A DNA stretch of 64,000 nucleotides from Rosellinia necatrix. Taxonomy: Eukaryota > Ascomycota > Sordariomycetes > Xylariales > Xylariaceae. The first letter of the stretch is position 1; each line of letters starts with the position of its first letter. Position numbers and translations under genes: made by a program. The stretch spans positions 2,728,001 through 2,792,000 of the forward strand of contig JAGYVD010000007.1 of assembly GCA_021209875.1 (NCBI GenBank). The letters are read 5' to 3'. Shown here in pieces: positions 1-11,788 of the stretch. The notes beneath the pieces were generated by a model. It worked only from the letters and a program-made list of their open reading frames with translations, was not told the DNA's origin and ran no database searches.

Positions 1-3000
1 TGGTTTAATTATTATAATAAATATAAATTATATAATATTAACAAAACAAAACTATATAATAATTATTAACTTCTTTAATTAAAAAATATTAACCTAATAA
101 AAATAATTATAATAAATTTTATGACAAGTTTATTTAAAATGTTATTTTTCATTATATTATAGCAATTAAAAAGTTTAATTATTATAATATATTAATAATA
201 ATAATATATATTATATTAAAACGTTTATAATTTATATTTAATAATAAAAATATTCTGTTAAAAATTAACCAAAAATATTAGCTAAGCAATTTTATTATTT
301 AATTAAAATATATTAAGCGGTCTTATTTTTTATTAAAATTATAAATTTATTTTTAAATTTTAAATAAAGTTTTAAAAGTTATAAAAATAAAACTTTTAAT
401 AAATGTTTTTATTATTTATAAAACAATAAATTATTTAAACAAAAGATTAAATAATAAAAGTTATTATTTAATACTATATATATATATATTTAAACTATAA
501 ATAAATAAATATGTTGTTATTTTTATAATAAAATTTAAATAAAACATATTTAAAATTTATTAAATTATTAGCTTATAAACAGTTTTTAAATTTTAATTAT
601 TTAAACTAAATAAAATTTTTATTAATATAAAAATAAATATAATTATTAAAAATATTTAGGTTATATAAAAGATTTTTATAAAAATATAAAATTAGCTATA
701 AATTTTATAGCAGTATATATAAAATAATATTATAATAATAAATATAAATTAATAAAGTTTAATATAAAAATAAAATACATTTAAAACTTTATATAAAATA
801 TTATTGCTTTAAAAGCTGTTTAAAAATATTTTTAATAACGCGTATAATTATAACAAATTAAAAAAAATTAATAAATTAGCTTATAAATTAAAATTATTCA
901 AAATTTTTAATATTTATTTTATTATTTTAATTATATTTTGATTACTTAAAAACATAAGCAAAAATCTTTTTATTAAAAATATTAATATTAGGCCTAAGAT
1001 TTAAAAAACTAAAACTTAAAAAAAAAAAAGAATTTATTTAAAATTAAAATAAGTTTAAAGCATTAAATAAACTATGCTAAAAACAGATTTAATTATTTTA
1101 TTAAATAAAAGAAATATAGCTATAAAAATAATTAATAAAAATCGGAGTAGTAACTATATAATATTAAAACACTAATTAAAAAATATTAAAATTAAAAAAA
1201 AATAAACTTTAGCTAAAAAAATTACAAAAAAACTATAGCTAATTTTATAAACAATAAAAAAAAATTATAGTTATTAAAAATAATGACGTTTTATTATAGC
1301 TTTAATTTTTAATATAATTAAAAAAAAAAGGTTTTATTTAGTTAGCGCAGCTAGCTAAATAAAAATTATATAGATTAAATAAAATACTAGCCTAAAGATT
1401 CTAGTTTTTACAGGACCAGAAGCCCTTCTTTTTTTAATTTTATATCATATTTTTACAGGCTCAACTATACTACCCCTAGTAAACTATACTAATATATACT
1501 AATATTAAACACGATTTAAATTGCTACAATTTTAAAAATATTAATATTTTATAATATTTTATTTTTAAAGCATAAATAATTATAAGCTTAGTTTTTAAAA
1601 ATAAATAGCATTATATATTAATTATAAATGTTTATTTTTATTTTATATAAAAATTTATTAAGCTTTAATTTTAAAACGTTTATAAATAAATAATAAATTA
1701 AACGGTTGTTTATGTTTAATATAAATATTTTGTTAAAGTTTTTAAAGCGTTAAATTATTAAATAAAGTTTTATACTATATATTTAAATAATAATTAAAAC
1801 AGCTATAAGTTAAATTTAAATAGCAATGCTTATATATTATAAAAAAAGCTCTGCTGATTAAAATTATTATAATATAAAAGTTTAAATAAGTTGCAACTTT
1901 TTAGTTTTTTTAAAATATTTATAGTTTTAATATTACTTTAAATATAATTTTTGTTTTTTTTATTAGCAAGCTATACTTATATTAAAACTATATTAATTTT
2001 AATACTAAAGACTTTTATATAAATATTTTTATAGTTTTTATTATAGTTTAAAATTAAATTTAATATATTTAAAAAATAATTATATGTTTAATAAATATTA
2101 AATATTTTTAAATATATAATATAAATATTATAAAAATAAAATTGTTTAAATAATATATTATTAATATAAATAAAAAAAGCTTTTAAAATTTTATATAAAC
2201 TTTTAATAAATAAGTTAAAAATAAAAAAGCTATATATAAGCTAAACAAAAATAATTTTTATAAAAAACCTTGATTTTTATTTAAATTTAAACAGTATTTA
2301 TTATAAAAATATAACTAGAACTAATTAAAACATGTTTTTGAAGTTTTTTTTAATAAAGTGTTTATTTAAACCCACAGCTTAAATTAAGTTAAACATTTAT
2401 TATATTATTAAATATATAAACTTTATTATTTTCAGTTATATTTAATTATTAATTAAACTGTTTTTAAAAAAATAAATAATATATTTAATATTATTTTTAA
2501 AAGATTTTAAACCTCGGCTTAAAAAACAAACTAAGCTTATAAAGCTGTTTTATTTTATAATTTAATTTTATATTAAATCTGTTTTAATATATTATTTAAT
2601 TATTATATAATTTTATTAGCTTATTTTAAATTTTTAAACAGCTTAAATTAAAATAGTTTTTATAGCTTAAATATATTTTATAATATAAAATATTAATTAA
2701 TAGCTTTTTAAGTTGTTTAAATAGTTTTATAATATTTTTATTAAAATTTAAGTTAAAAAAAATAATAAAGCTATTAATAAAAGTTTATTTAATTAAAAAT
2801 TTTAAATTTTTATATTATATTTGCTGCAGGTTTAAATAATAGCGTTAAAACTAATATTATTATTTAAATAATTAATAATATTTTAAGTTGTTTTTAAAAT
2901 AAATATAAATTCAGTTCTAGTTAAATTATTAAACTATTATTAAATTATAAAACTGCTGATTTATTTTAAGATTTTTTTAATATAAGCTAGTTTTTATATA

Positions 3001-4650
3001 TATTTTATAATAGCAGTATATATATTTATAATAATATAAAATTAAGCCAGCTTTAATATAATTATAATTATTTTATTTATTATAAAGTTTATTTTTTAAT
3101 TAAATATGTTTAAATATAAATTATTTTTAGTTTAATTTATTATTAAATTAACGTATTTTATTATATTTAAAGCTATAATTAATAAATAGCTAAATTTTTA
3201 TTTTTAATTTTATTTTAATTATAAAACAGCTATATATAAAATTATTAAATAATATTTTATATAAGCTGCTGTAAAAAAATTACTGTTTTTAGTTTATATA
3301 TTATACTTAGCTTATATATTATATAAATAAAATTATTTATAATTAAAACTATATATAATTATAATTTAAATAATTACATATAAATTATTATAAAAATTAA
3401 AAATTTTATATTTAAACAAAAATATTATTTTAATATATTTTTAATTTAAAAATATTATTTATATCATAATATTTTTTTTAGTTTATATACAAAATTATAG
3501 CTATATTTAAAATATATATATTTTTTATTTATAATTTAATTAAGCTTATTAGTTTAAAATTATTATAAAATATTATTATAAATTATTTTAATTAATTTTA
3601 AAAACTAGTTTATTATTAATTAAATTATAAATAATAATTTATATATTTTAATAAACTTAAAATTTCAGTTTAAGTTTTTTTTTTTTATGTTTAAAGCACT
3701 ACAAATAAAAATATAGCTTACGTTAAACAATCTTTTTTTAAAAATAAAAAATGCTTATTATCTTAGTTTTAGTTTATTTTTTAAAAAAGTTGCAAATTTA
3801 ATTTAATATAAATATAAATTAATAACAAGCTAAAAATTATAATATTATTTATATTATTAAAAATTTAATTTATATAATTATTTAAAATAACGCTTTAGCT
3901 TATATATTTTTGCTGTATTATTAGCTTAAAAACAAAAAGCATTATTATAAATATAATATTATTATAGCTTTTAAACATTTTTTTAATATTAAAATATTTA
4001 ATTTATTATTTTTTCTTTTGTTGTAATTAAATAAATTTAAAACTATTTTAAGCTTCATATGCCTAAAAGTTAGGGTTGTAGAAAAGAAAGTTAGGTGATA
4101 GAGCCCTGACCCTAGTAGAACCTAATTATTAAAAAGTTGTATTTAAACAATAATACAACAAAAACAACTAAAATATTACGTAAATTACGCAAAGAAAACA
4201 CAAAAAAATTAAAAACCGCTTAATAAAATGTTTTACTAACTTAATTATTAATAGTTATAAAAAAACAATATAACGCTTTTATAAAATAAAAGCCTGTAAT
4301 ATAATAAGTAAGCCGTAAAAACCTCAGATAATTTTTCTTTTATTAAAAAACAACTAAAAGCATTTTATTTAAAATAAAGCAAATTTCTTTTTTTTAAAAA
4401 AAAATAGTTATAAATGCTATACACGCTTATATACCCTTAACTAAAACCCACTTAAAAAATTCCTTTTAGTTATAAGCTAAAGCTTACAACATTTACATAT
4501 ATCACGTGACCGAACATCCATGCACTTACAAACTAATACATACTTAATTTCTACCTAGATAGCTTTTTCTGTTCCCTATCTTCTGATTAATATATATATA
4601 TAGGACCCTAACTAGAAGCATTGCTTTTATAAAGGACACCAATCGTGACA
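1..4650. repeat. A+T-rich, RIP-degraded block (left, incomplete)
   Basis: This stretch is overwhelmingly A and T, with TAA and TTA in every frame and no open frame worth reporting on either strand. Residual G and C sit mostly outside CpA/TpG contexts, which is what RIP leaves in ascomycete repeats. From about 4050 to 4650 the composition is less extreme (for example around 4060-4125 and 4500-4640), suggesting a boundary zone. I could not recognise long terminal repeats, terminal inverted repeats or a coding relic, so the original element is unknown. The block continues off the left edge. Confidence 0.8.
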
Positions 4651-4651
4651 A

Positions 4652-5319
4652 AGATCAGATATTATAATAAATATTAAAAAAACAAAAGCTATAAGCAACT
4701 TTAAAACAGCTATTAAACAAGCTTAAAAATCTTTTGATTTAATATTAAATAATTATTTAAATAAAATATGTTGACTTTAAAATTTTAAAACTAAATATCG
4801 TAACAAATATTTAAAAACAAAAGCTATAGGCAACTTTAAAACAGCTATTAAACAAATTTAAAAAAATTTTAATTTAACATTAAATAATTATTTAAATAAA
4901 ACATATTAACTTTAAAATCTTAAGATCAAATATTATAATAAATATTTTCAAAATAAAAGCTATAATTAACTTTAAAACAATTATTAAATAATATTAAAAA
5001 TCTTTTAATTTAATATTAAATAATTATTTAAATAAAATAAGCCGATTTTAAAATCTTAAGATCAGATATTATAATAAATATTAAAAAATAAAAGCTATAA
5101 GCAACTTTAAAACTGTTATTAAACAAGCCAAAAAATCTTTTAATCTAACACTAGATAATCACTTAAATAAAACACGTCAACTTTAAAATCTCAGGATCAG
5201 ATATTATAATAAATATTTAAAAACAGGAGCTATAGCCGACCTCGCGACGGCTATGAAACAATTTAAAAAAAGCTATAGATCACTCGTCGTCTCTAACCCT
5301 TGATCGGTTAAGACCTAGT
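4652..5319 (+). pseudogene. RIP-ruined tandem TPR array, the lost 5' half of the adjacent CHAT gene
   Basis: Five copies of a 135-bp (45-codon) unit can be recognised by a GCTATA anchor at 4688, 4823, 4959, 5094 and 5229. Spacing is 135, 136, 135 and 135. Translating the fourth unit from 5094 gives a 45-residue TPR in the register used by fungal TPR-CHAT proteins: an A-I-x-N-F opening, an acidic D-N-H turn, and a closing R-Y-Y-N-K-Y-L-K-T-G. One TAA (5184-5186) falls where a Gln or Asn codon is expected. Units 1-4 are strongly A+T-biased; unit 5 switches to normal composition around 5229. The 136-bp spacing marks a one-base insertion between units 2 and 3. A run of seven A at 5265-5271, where six would keep frame, separates unit 5 from the protease frame. 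The array is not translatable as it stands. Confidence 0.8.
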
Positions 5320-6963
5320 ATGCGCTTACTTCAATTGCATGCTCAGGTTAACAACTGGTCGTTAGCCTACTCTGTTGCCTCTACTGCAGTATCTCTAATC
5401 ACTTTGCTTACACCTCGCGCTCTCGAAAATTCAGATAAGCAACATTTGCTGGCCGAAGTTGTTGGTCTGGCGTCCGACGCAGCAGCCGTCGCCGTAAGAG
5501 CCGGAAAAACACCATATGAAGCAATTCAACTCCTCGAACTTGGCCGCGGGGTTATCGTTGGATCTATGAACGAAATGCGCGCCAATATATCCGATCTTCA
5601 ATACAAGCATCCCGAGTTAGCACGAGAATATATGAAGTTCCGAGATCAACTCGATGTTCAGAGATTACCGACTCATCCAGCAGAGCCGATTATAACTACG
5701 AATCAAATTAATGATCGCTATAATGCGGGTCAAAAGCTAGAGGAGATTACTCAGTCTATTCGGAGGTTACCTGGCTTTGATCGATTCCTCCTAGCACCAT
5801 CCCAGGAGGAATTGAAACTCGCTGCAGCCTCCGGGCCGATTGCAATTATCAACGTGAGCGACTACTGCTGTGATGCGTTGGTGGTCCAGAAAAGCGGCCT
5901 TAGGGCTTTGCGTCTCTCTCGTCTACATAGCAGCGACATTCAGACTCGCGCAGCGGCTCTGACGAATATGGAGTCACTAGACATGCAAGTGTTGGAATGG
6001 CTATGGGACACGATCGCAGAACCGGTGCTCAATGCCCTGGGGTTTACCGAAAGCCCTAGTGATTGCTGGCCACGGATGTGGTGGATTCCTACGGGACCTC
6101 TTACCAAATTTCCTCTCCATGCAGCAGGGTATCACTCACGCTCTTTTGATACTGTTCTGGACCGTGTAATTTCATCATATGGCTCTTCCGTGAAGACGCT
6201 TTCCCAGAGCCGCCACAACTCCGTTAATGCAAAAGCACTACAAGGATCAGAAAAGGCAATCCTCGTTGGCATGCAAGAGCTCCGATATGCTCCACAAGAG
6301 GTTAACGAACTGGAGCCTATTTGTACCTCCATGCAACTGCAAGTAAAGGTCCTACTATCAAACCCTTGTCAAAAAGACATTCTGGCTAGTTTAAACGAAT
6401 GTAAGGTTTTTCATTTCGCGGGTCACGGAAAAACCGATCCATTAGATCCATTGAAAAGCGCTCTAATTTTAAATGACGGGCCCCTTACGGTGGCGAGTCT
6501 CTTCGAGACAAACCTTCGTAGTCGCAAACCGTTTCTCGCCTACCTTTCGGCCTGTGGGACGGGGCAAGTTAAGCATGATGCCTCAATCGATGAAGGTCTT
6601 CACTTAGTGTCGGCATGCCAGCTAGCTGGCTTCCAGCATGTCATCGGTACTTTGTGGGAGGTGAACGACAAGTCGTGTGTAGATGTAGCGACTCTTACGT
6701 ACAAATGGATGCAAAAGCAGCATATGAGCGACAAATCTGTTAGCGAGGGGCTTCACCACGCTTGTAGGAGACTTCGCGGTCAATGGGTTTCGGAGAATTC
6801 AGCAAGACAGGCGGCCCACTGTGATAGAACGGTTCATATTGATCGTCAAACAGCGATGGAAGAATCACGTTCAGTACAAGGCAACACGAGAGTACCGAGG
6901 GATATTATACCATGCGATGATATACCACTTTATTGGGTTCCTTATGTTCATTTTGGCGTGTAA
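5320..6963 (+). CDS. CHAT-domain cysteine protease, truncated at its TPR N-terminus
   Basis: An uninterrupted 547-codon ORF. The first part (about residues 1-110) is the helical linker that follows the TPRs in fungal TPR-CHAT proteins, including an SDKQHLL segment and an LLELGRG segment. The rest (about 240-547) is a CHAT domain, a clan CD caspase/separase-like peptidase fold. The two catalytic positions are visible: His369 in HFAGHG and Cys412 in SACGTG. The C-terminus ends in the family's usual WVPYVHFGV, so the 3' end is native. ATG 5320 is the first Met after a TGA at 5254-5256, but the frame is open from 5257 and the preceding codons continue the TPR-to-linker helix. It is therefore a remnant start rather than the ancestral one. 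No intron is needed. Related proteins act in fungal NLR-like or gasdermin-linked death pathways; here that is inference. The gene may be a 5'-truncated pseudogene or may still yield a free protease domain. Confidence 0.85.
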   Translation: MRLLQLHAQVNNWSLAYSVASTAVSLITLLTPRALENSDKQHLLAEVVGLASDAAAVAVRAGKTPYEAIQLLELGRGVIVGSMNEMRANISDLQYKHPELAREYMKFRDQLDVQRLPTHPAEPIITTNQINDRYNAGQKLEEITQSIRRLPGFDRFLLAPSQEELKLAAASGPIAIINVSDYCCDALVVQKSGLRALRLSRLHSSDIQTRAAALTNMESLDMQVLEWLWDTIAEPVLNALGFTESPSDCWPRMWWIPTGPLTKFPLHAAGYHSRSFDTVLDRVISSYGSSVKTLSQSRHNSVNAKALQGSEKAILVGMQELRYAPQEVNELEPICTSMQLQVKVLLSNPCQKDILASLNECKVFHFAGHGKTDPLDPLKSALILNDGPLTVASLFETNLRSRKPFLAYLSACGTGQVKHDASIDEGLHLVSACQLAGFQHVIGTLWEVNDKSCVDVATLTYKWMQKQHMSDKSVSEGLHHACRRLRGQWVSENSARQAAHCDRTVHIDRQTAMEESRSVQGNTRVPRDIIPCDDIPLYWVPYVHFGV

Positions 6964-9900
6964 ACTTTGCTTTTTCTACAAGGCATATTTTTTTATAGGT
7001 TAGGGCGTTAGGGACCCTTAAGAATTAATAATTAAAGAATATCGAGGAACTGATCTTATTGGTAGACTATAACAGCTAGAAGCGCTATGAGTATGCCTAT
7101 AAGCGCTTGGAAACAGATCCCTTAAATCTGGTCGAGTCCAATCAACATTAAAATGCCTTGGGCTTTGCACTACAAGGCCGGCTCGAACTCACATAAGTTC
7201 ATTAGTGTTTATTGTTATATATAAGGCAGAATCTGCCTTACCGCTTGTTATAGCTATGATTGATCGGAGACTTTGACTCGGCGTTATTAATTACCGTGTT
7301 GGCTACTACTTTGGGTACCCACGCTGGTTGAATGCGATATCGACCGGAACAGTCGGTCTCCCCGTCTCTAGTATAGTTAGGGTTACTGCTTCGCACAAGA
7401 TTTCACCTCTTTATGATAGCATCTTGATAAGATCTAGCTTCGCGGCACTATGACGGAAGTAAGGGACAGAGGAGCCAGCATATTTGTCATCTTCTGCAGT
7501 TTCAACCTAACAGCCAGCAAATCGTAGAAAGGAGGCAGCCCAAAACCCACTTGGGAAATTGAATATCCTTCAGAATCGATGGCAAGACGCAACTACTGCG
7601 CAACTAATTTAGCTGTTCTATTACGAGCCTCTCTTAAACCGCAGCACCAGCTACTTCACTCTACTTTGGATTGTGGAGCAACGAGATGATGTAGCTTTGT
7701 CATCTGCCTAATTTTTAAGCCACTTTTCTACACGTGAGCGCCTTGTGGACTACTACCACTGGTGGGCCAACCATCAAGGTGCAGACATGTATATGCAGGA
7801 CTAAGACAGTGGACACACAGGTAGAGTTGGGTTTGGATGCATAGAGTAAGCGCTCTAAGTATACATATAATAGGGGCTGAGAGAACGGATCCCTAAACTC
7901 CATGGTTCGTATAGCGAACATCGAAATGCCATGGTGTCAAATGGTCACACATGGACCCTGGGCTGCAGAGATGACTTGAATGCGTGATGGGCCATTAGCG
8001 CGTAAAAAATCAAGCAGACTGCGTTACGATATCCTAAGGAGCAAGGCAGAATTTGTAGTTCATAGATGTGGTTGGCCAGAAGCTGTATATTGGTATTAGT
8101 TAGGGCGATCTGGTATAATCATATAACAACCAACTGTAGAAAGAAGAGAAAAAACCGAGTAGACAAGCTCTGCATTATCTCTGGTCTTTAGAGCTAGCAG
8201 TTAGCGGTTCTTTAACTATGCTTCGCAAAATAGATTAGGGGTTAATAACGACACATCCAACTATTGACTCGTATCACATGAACTCTGCTATAGCCAAGGC
8301 CAGCTAAAAAGCACATATAATTAGGTTAATCAGGAGATCTGGCCACAGGATTATCTTATAATCTGTAATCATATGGCTGCGAGAGGGCTATACAAATTAT
8401 CAGGATGACGCGAATCTCCCCGGCTATGATTTGTATCCATTTAAGCGAAGGATGAGCTGGCTCGTGATGACAATTTCTCCATTTTCAAGTTTCCCTCTGA
8501 ATCCAGGGATCGTGAACCATATTGACTACGCGCTAGTACCTATGAAGGTACGCCTCAGGGGCTTTTCAATAACGGATCAGCCGCTTTTCCCACCCGTCAG
8601 GCTTACTTGGGCGTTGGACATTGGTCCCAGCCCAAATTTCAGGGACACGGCTGTGTGGATTATGGAGGAGGTAGCCCTTACTAACAGGTGGATACCTTTC
8701 GCCGCTTCTCGGATTCTGGGACGTCAATGATAACACGCCTATATGTTATTCATCTCTGGGGATTACGGGATAGCTTAATCCAGTCCTGGATCGATGATGC
8801 TGGGGCTAGAATTAATGGATGATTCTAATTGGCTCCAGACATTCCTATCGTTGTAAGATACTAATTCTAAAGAAGATAAATTGGAGTCTATCCTATTAGC
8901 GCTGTTAAATATACCCCTTAGGGGTGATACAATATTGGTCCGTATAATATAGGAGAATGCGACCGTTAACCACCACTTCTAAACTAGCATTAACCGTTAT
9001 CATCCATTTCCCTGCCACACCACGCGCCACGGTCATTTACTTCTATTAATAATAACTGCACAAATTGTATTCATTTTCTTCCACTCTGAAAGTATTCTGT
9101 ATAAAGATATTAGTATTAATAACATTAAATTGGTTATATCATTTGGACTCATACTTGCATTACCTTAATTTTGTGCTGTGCGCTTCACCAATGGCCTTAA
9201 TCAATGTAATCTCGTCCAGGTTTCGTGGGGTAAGGTTCATCTGAAGGTCTCCGCCCTGTGGGGCAAACGTGGTATGGGGGACTCCAGTTTCGGATGCCAC
9301 AACCTCCAGTCTTGGAGGCTTCCGTACCAACACTTCAACATTTGTATGCAAAAGGAGGTCGTTACCAAGTCGAGCACGTGACTATTCTCGCCTACAGATA
9401 TACTGTCACACTCATACCGTGTAATGTGCATCGCCGGAAACAAGAAATTAAGTCCATGGATTAAGATAACGGCCCCTAACTTCGTATTTTCATCGGCACT
9501 ATACCGGCTAGATGCGACACACCACTGCCAATCCACCTAGCGTAAAGTCCTTTAGCCTTAGGACAAACTTGCCCTCCTCTAGTATCGACCGGTACATTGG
9601 CACGGCCGGCCACCGTTTAGGATTTACGGTCCTTCAATCCCCTTTGTTGAGAATATCATGAGCCACGCGTGGTTACGGCTCTATGCATTGCTGTTGACGT
9701 CTTCTAACGAAGTGCCAGGTGTAGAAAGCACATAGCGTAGTACTAGCTACCCTACGGTGCAGTTATAGTATATACTCGTGCCTATAAGGTCTAAATATCT
9801 CCACCTGAGATAGTAGACATAGGAATCAATCGAATTGAGCTCTTCCCCTATAACTACTAAGCTACCACTTGCGCCCCAGCTTCAACCCTCTTTTAACCAG

Positions 9901-11645
9901 ACTTCACTCTGGTCATTCAGCGGATGGCAAACCGCTGCAGAAATCTTCTGGTCCAAAACTCGGCGGCGGCATGCTCATTATTTAAGTCGGTATCTTATAC
10001 CTAATAATTCATGTGAGCAATCGTGGTCGGTATAAAAATGATTTTTTGTTTTGGTATGATCCTGTCACGGAATTAGTTCTAACCTAAGAACTCCACTAGG
10101 GCACGGGCCAGAATACTGTATATAAAAGGAGCGAGTAGCTGGCGACTGACCAAGTGAGGAACCTTCCCTCCTTGTGCAGAAACATAAGTCATTTCTGGAA
10201 CTACCAGCAGTACGAACTGTGACAGATCCACTGTTGGGTGTCCATGCCAACCTTGTCTATTATCACGATCGTGTAGAAGTGCGACAGGAGGCACAAATTC
10301 TCCGGGTATAACTTCAACTTATCGAGCTTATAGGCGGAAGAGTTAATAACATCAAATCAGATGCGGCCATCTAAAGATTTGTGCATACGGACACCAACTT
10401 TGGCCCTTACGCTAGCGAGCAGCCTAGGATCTAGATATACCCCAAGATAGCCCAAGAAGCCGTAGTAACAGAGTTCTGTGTACTATATGAGATGTTAGCT
10501 GGAGATAGCACCGAGATGAAAGCGCACAAGGGGCCATTGCTTACCACTGAAACGCGCCAAAATCCTGCGATACGATGGCTGAACAGCTTTAATTACGCAT
10601 TTCAAGAAACATTTTCTGTCTCTACCGGAACAGGGTATTTTCCATAATGGGTCATCCCCGTCGGCATCGATAGCCAAAACCCTGTGCCGAGTTGCGCAGG
10701 CGTTCGGCGCGAAAAACCAAGGAATGCCTATTAATAAGTCATCATAAGGTATAGTCCGTATGCATTTCCATCACTAATTATACCCTAGAGGCAAATCTAT
10801 AAGTTTGGGCGCAACGCCCAAAAGTCGTGCAGAAACCGCAAGCTCGGATTCAAGAAGTATAGACCACAGGGAGCACTAAGGACAAATACGGTGGCTTCAT
10901 CTCCAACGAGCTCCATTAGATCACAACAACTCCGGTCGGTCCCGGTGTGATTATATAAACCGTGCAAATTTCCGGGTAACATTGTCTTGAAATCGGTTTC
11001 AAAACAGCGAAAGCCATTCTCCTAAGAACTGGCCTAAGGGGTTAGTACATACGGTAGTCAATATGGTTGTGCGCCTCTACCGTGGTATCTGGGTGACGTA
11101 CATGGCCGCCGTCGGGGTCGCCTCTTTTATATAGACTCGGTGCCTTTCTTAACTGGCAAGTTGAAAGCATGCCTAAGCGCAAATTTAACGAAATCGATTG
11201 ACGTATAAGCCCAAGAATCCCTAAACAGGGCCTTGACGGCGTTCTCCGACCCGTGTATGGCAAAGAACTCCCAACGTGAGGATTCTAACACTGGTCGGGT
11301 AAGCGTCCTGGTCAACAAATACGCATCATCGTCATGGTCATCAGAGTACACTGAGAGCCAATTTTACACCTAGGTAAGGTTAACTACCTGTGGTGGGTGG
11401 GTGGTGATCGAAAAATATACAAGCACCCTACAGCGTACGGATGACAACTATTAAAACTACCGACGAATGCGCTATTCGTATTTGTGAATAACCAAACTCA
11501 GATAACTAAGAGCTAATTGCATACCTACATACATGTACTGCATGCATAATTGCGATGCATACATAATCACCCCCGATAGCGGCTGCCTAGAGGCTTACGC
11601 TACCTAGGTAGCTTGCCCTTCCCACTCCCGCTCTGTTCTTGTTAT
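6964..11645. other. Island of ordinary composition without a supportable gene
   Basis: Between the CHAT ORF and the second A+T-rich block lie about 4.7 kb with roughly balanced base composition. The longest open frames are about 100 codons (for example 8431-8730 +, and 10495-10677 and 11127-11351 -). None has a recognisable motif, and I could not join them through plausible introns. I saw no tRNA, no gasdermin-like ORF and no terminal repeats. It could be decayed genic DNA or intergenic sequence. Confidence 0.5.
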
Positions 11646-11649
11646 GTTC

Positions 11650-11757
11650 TGTATGGTGGTCCATGCACCTGGGACCCTAAACCATTCCACCTTTTACCCT
11701 AGCTTAGGAAATAGCTTTATAACTAATATAACATTATTCCTTATTTTAAACCTAACA
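11650..11757 (+). repeat. Left (5') LTR, 108 bp
   Basis: It starts TGTATGGTGG and ends CCTAACA, and is preceded by GTTC (11646-11649). It aligns without gaps to 25331-25438. I count 12 differences in 108 positions and all are transitions (G/A or C/T), the pattern RIP produces. The two copies differ in both directions, so both were mutated independently. Confidence 0.8.
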
Positions 11758-11760
11758 AAT

Positions 11761-11788
11761 TAGTAAGAGCTGCAGGATTTAAACCTGT
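11761..11788 (+). other. Putative primer-binding site of the LTR element
   Basis: Three bases after the left LTR comes TAG followed by TAAGAGCTGCAGGATTTAAA and CCTG. Read in reverse complement this looks like the 3' end of a tRNA: a T-arm with a CAGG/CCTG stem around a TTTAAAT loop (TTCAAAT or TTCGAAT before C-to-T change), then a 7-base acceptor strand. The leading TAG would be TGG, the complement of CCA, after a G-to-A change. I cannot name the tRNA. Confidence 0.5.
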
